Shown here: positions 50,940 to 52,494 of the stretch, piece by piece
Numbering within the stretch: the first letter of the stretch is position 1
Layout of the letters: every line of letters starts with the position of its first letter
Assembly (NCBI GenBank): GCA_008080595.1
Contig: VIKI01000012.1
Span: 32,735 to 85,228 of the forward strand
Direction: 5' to 3'
Origin: Comamonadaceae bacterium
GTDB taxonomy: Bacteria; Pseudomonadota; Gammaproteobacteria; Burkholderiales; Burkholderiaceae_C
DNA: 52,494 nt
The notes under the pieces: generated by a model
What the model saw: only the letters and a program-made list of their open reading frames with translations
What the model was told of the DNA's origin: nothing
Database searches by the model: none
Translations under genes and position numbers: made by a program

Positions 50940-51803
50940 TTAGCCCAACCCCAACAACCTGACCGCGTTGTCTTTCAAAATGCCAGGCATCACCTCAGGT
51001 TTGAACCCGGCTTCTTCAAAATCTTTCATCCAGCGGTCGGGCGTGATCAGCGGGTAGTCACTGCCAAACAAAATGCGGTCTTTCAGCAAGGTGTTGGCGT
51101 ATTGCACCAACTGCTTGGGGAAATACTTGGGGCTCCAGCCGCTCAGGTCAATCCACACATTGGGTTTGTGCGTGGCCACGCTCAACGCTTCGTCTTGCCA
51201 CGGGAAGCTGGGGTGGGCCATGACGATTTGCATGTCGGGGAAATCCACCGCCACGTCGTCCAGGTGCATCGGGTTGCTGTAGGCCAGGCGCAAACCGCCA
51301 CCACAGCGCATGCCACTGCCAATTCCGCTGTGGCCGGTGTGAAAGATGGCGGGCATCTTGTATTCGGCAATCACCTCGTAAATCGGCCAGGCCATCTTGT
51401 CATAGGGGTGGTAACCCTGCACCGTGGGGTGAAACTTGAAGCCCTTGATGCCGAATTCTTCAATCAGCTTGCGGGCCTCACGTGCGCCCATCTTGCCCTT
51501 GTGCGGGTCAATGCTGGCAAAGGCCATCATCATGTCGCTGTTGGCCTTGGCGGCCTCGGCAATTTCTTCGTTGGGAATGCGCCTGCGCCCCATCTGGGAT
51601 TCAGCGTCCACCGTGAACATGATCAGGCCAATTTTGCGTTCGCGGTAGTAGGCAATGGTCTCGGCAATGGTGGGCCGGCGGCTGTTGCGAAAGTATTTAT
51701 CAGCCGCGCGGTCGTACTCCTCGCCATAGCTGTCAAACGGGTTCCAGCAACTGACCTCCGCATGGGTGTGGATGTCGATGGCGACCAGATTTTGGTGATC
51801 CAT
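50940..51803 (-). CDS. Amidohydrolase (TIM-barrel metal-dependent hydrolase)
   Basis: 287 residues of the amidohydrolase-2 family: IDIHTHAEV (metal-binding HxH) near the start, KFHPTVQGYHP, a conserved His in AIFHTGHSG, the AHPSFPW strand and LFGSDYPLITPDRW with the catalytic Asp. Close families include gamma-resorcylate decarboxylase, LigJ/LigY-type aromatic enzymes and the beta-ketoacyl-CoA hydrolase CouO of p-hydroxycinnamate degradation. Given its position between the vanillate region and a GMC oxidoreductase, an aromatic substrate is likely, but whether it decarboxylates or hydrolyses is not decidable here. Confidence 0.85.
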   Translation of the reverse strand: MDHQNLVAIDIHTHAEVSCWNPFDSYGEEYDRAADKYFRNSRRPTIAETIAYYRERKIGLIMFTVDAESQMGRRRIPNEEIAEAAKANSDMMMAFASIDPHKGKMGAREARKLIEEFGIKGFKFHPTVQGYHPYDKMAWPIYEVIAEYKMPAIFHTGHSGIGSGMRCGGGLRLAYSNPMHLDDVAVDFPDMQIVMAHPSFPWQDEALSVATHKPNVWIDLSGWSPKYFPKQLVQYANTLLKDRILFGSDYPLITPDRWMKDFEEAGFKPEVMPGILKDNAVRLLGLG

Positions 51804-51908
51804 GGAAGTCTCCTGTCATTTTGATGAACGCAAGGGCGCATGAAAATTCGCCCAATCCAAGCGCAATTGTAGTTATTTATCATAACCATCATGAAGCCTC
51901 CTGATCGT

Positions 51909-52494
51909 TCAAGCATGCGCCTTGACAATGCGCTCGCTGATGTAGCTGGCCAGGGCGTACACGGTTTCCGACGGGTTGTAGCCTATCGAAGTTGGCAGCA
52001 GGCTGGCATCGGCCACGTAGAGGTTCTTCACATCATGCGTCTCGCCGTAGGGATTCACCACCGTGGTCTTCGGGTCGCGCCCCATGCGGCAAGTGCCTTG
52101 CGGGTGGAACGAGGTGTACTTGTAGCGTGCGGGTTCGTTCTTCAGCGCCCCAATCACACGCTCCACCTGGTCGGCACTCTCGACCACGGCCTTGTTGGAA
52201 GACGGCAGATAGAGCTTGCTGGCCCCGGCGGCGAACAGAATGCGCGCGGTGGCCACCAGGCCCTTTTTCATCGCCTCGAAGTCGTCGTTGTCCACCGTGT
52301 AGTGGATTTGTTTCTGACCATTCTCCCAGCGCACCTGGCCCACATTTTTGTCATGGATCAGGCTGATCAGGCGGATGGTGTTTTTGTAGCCGGTCATGTA
52401 CGCCACATAAGGTTTACCCGTGCCAGGCTCTGCCTGAAAGCCCGCCTCCACCGGCTCCTGAATGGCGTTGAGCAACAAGTAGCCGCCTTTGTCG
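51909..52494 (-). CDS. GMC-family oxidoreductase, C-terminal part (5' end beyond window)
   Basis: The frame enters at the right edge and ends at 51909; 194 residues are visible. They contain the C-terminal signature of glucose-methanol-choline oxidoreductases: HPQGTCRMG (catalytic His), NPYGETHDVKNLYVADASLL and NPSETVYALASYISERI (second catalytic position Asn). These FAD enzymes oxidise primary and aryl alcohols. With the vanillate genes nearby an aryl-alcohol substrate is plausible. The FAD-binding N-terminus is outside the window. Confidence 0.88.
   Translation of the reverse strand, partial: DKGGYLLLNAIQEPVEAGFQAEPGTGKPYVAYMTGYKNTIRLISLIHDKNVGQVRWENGQKQIHYTVDNDDFEAMKKGLVATARILFAAGASKLYLPSSNKAVVESADQVERVIGALKNEPARYKYTSFHPQGTCRMGRDPKTTVVNPYGETHDVKNLYVADASLLPTSIGYNPSETVYALASYISERIVKAHA

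Overview
The window reads as chromosomal DNA of a high-GC betaproteobacterium, most likely a member of the Comamonadaceae (Rhodoferax/Polaromonas/Acidovorax-like). Codon use, the gene families, and a small intergenic repeat of the form TAGCGCTT...GCGCAAGCAGCTA, which I associate with that family, all point this way. There is no rRNA, tRNA, complete insertion sequence, CRISPR array or replication origin that I can see.

Region 1 (1-8000) looks like a defence or conflict locus. A TIR-STAND ATPase gene (minus strand, running off the left edge) is divergent from a 1,790-residue protein with two lipase-like alpha/beta-hydrolase domains and a CHAT caspase-like protease domain. A second TIR protein is translationally coupled to it, and a small M15-type peptidase gene converges on that.

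Region 2 (8001-14480) holds an NDP-forming acyl-CoA ligase, a crotonase and a divergent MarR regulator, then a SEC-C protein and a HigBA-like toxin-antitoxin pair. It is bounded by two copies of a ~155-bp direct repeat carrying a strong minus-strand terminator. Two 163-bp MITE-like elements lie inside it.

Region 3 (14483-28954) is an aromatic-alcohol catabolic cluster on the minus strand: aldehyde dehydrogenase, coniferyl-alcohol-dehydrogenase-like SDR, solute-binding protein, DUF1302 and DUF1329 envelope proteins, Ycf48-like protein, RND (MMPL) transporter and two hydrolases. It is preceded by a consensus -24/-12 sigma-54 promoter and by a divergent XylR/DmpR-type (V4R) sigma-54 activator. 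The aldehyde dehydrogenase lacks about 30 residues, including the NAD-binding loop.

Region 4 (28955-38900) is mixed: a stand-alone CZB protein and a CZB chemoreceptor behind a sigma-28-like promoter, remnants of an AAA-ATPase-like/PD-(D/E)XK gene and of an Lrp gene, a Gfo/Idh/MocA oxidoreductase, an Lrp/EamA pair, a dienelactone hydrolase with an orphan PTS EIIC-like permease, and a QorR/QorB-like pair.

Region 5 (38837-46248) is a compact plus-strand operon, the most unusual unit here: a possible leader peptide, REC-GGDEF diguanylate cyclase, ferritin-like protein, LodA-family quinoprotein oxidase (probable CTQ cofactor), LodB-like flavoprotein, GAF histidine kinase and a single-domain REC protein. 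It appears to join a peroxide-producing oxidase to phosphorelay and c-di-GMP signalling.

Region 6 (46386-52494) returns to aromatic catabolism: vanillate demethylase vanBA with a MarR-type regulator, the ohrR/ohr peroxide defence pair, a QueG-like Fe-S protein, an amidohydrolase and a partial GMC oxidoreductase. Together regions 2, 3 and 6 suggest use of lignin-type phenylpropanoids (coniferyl alcohol to ferulate to vanillate), although no classical feruloyl-CoA hydratase/lyase is visible.
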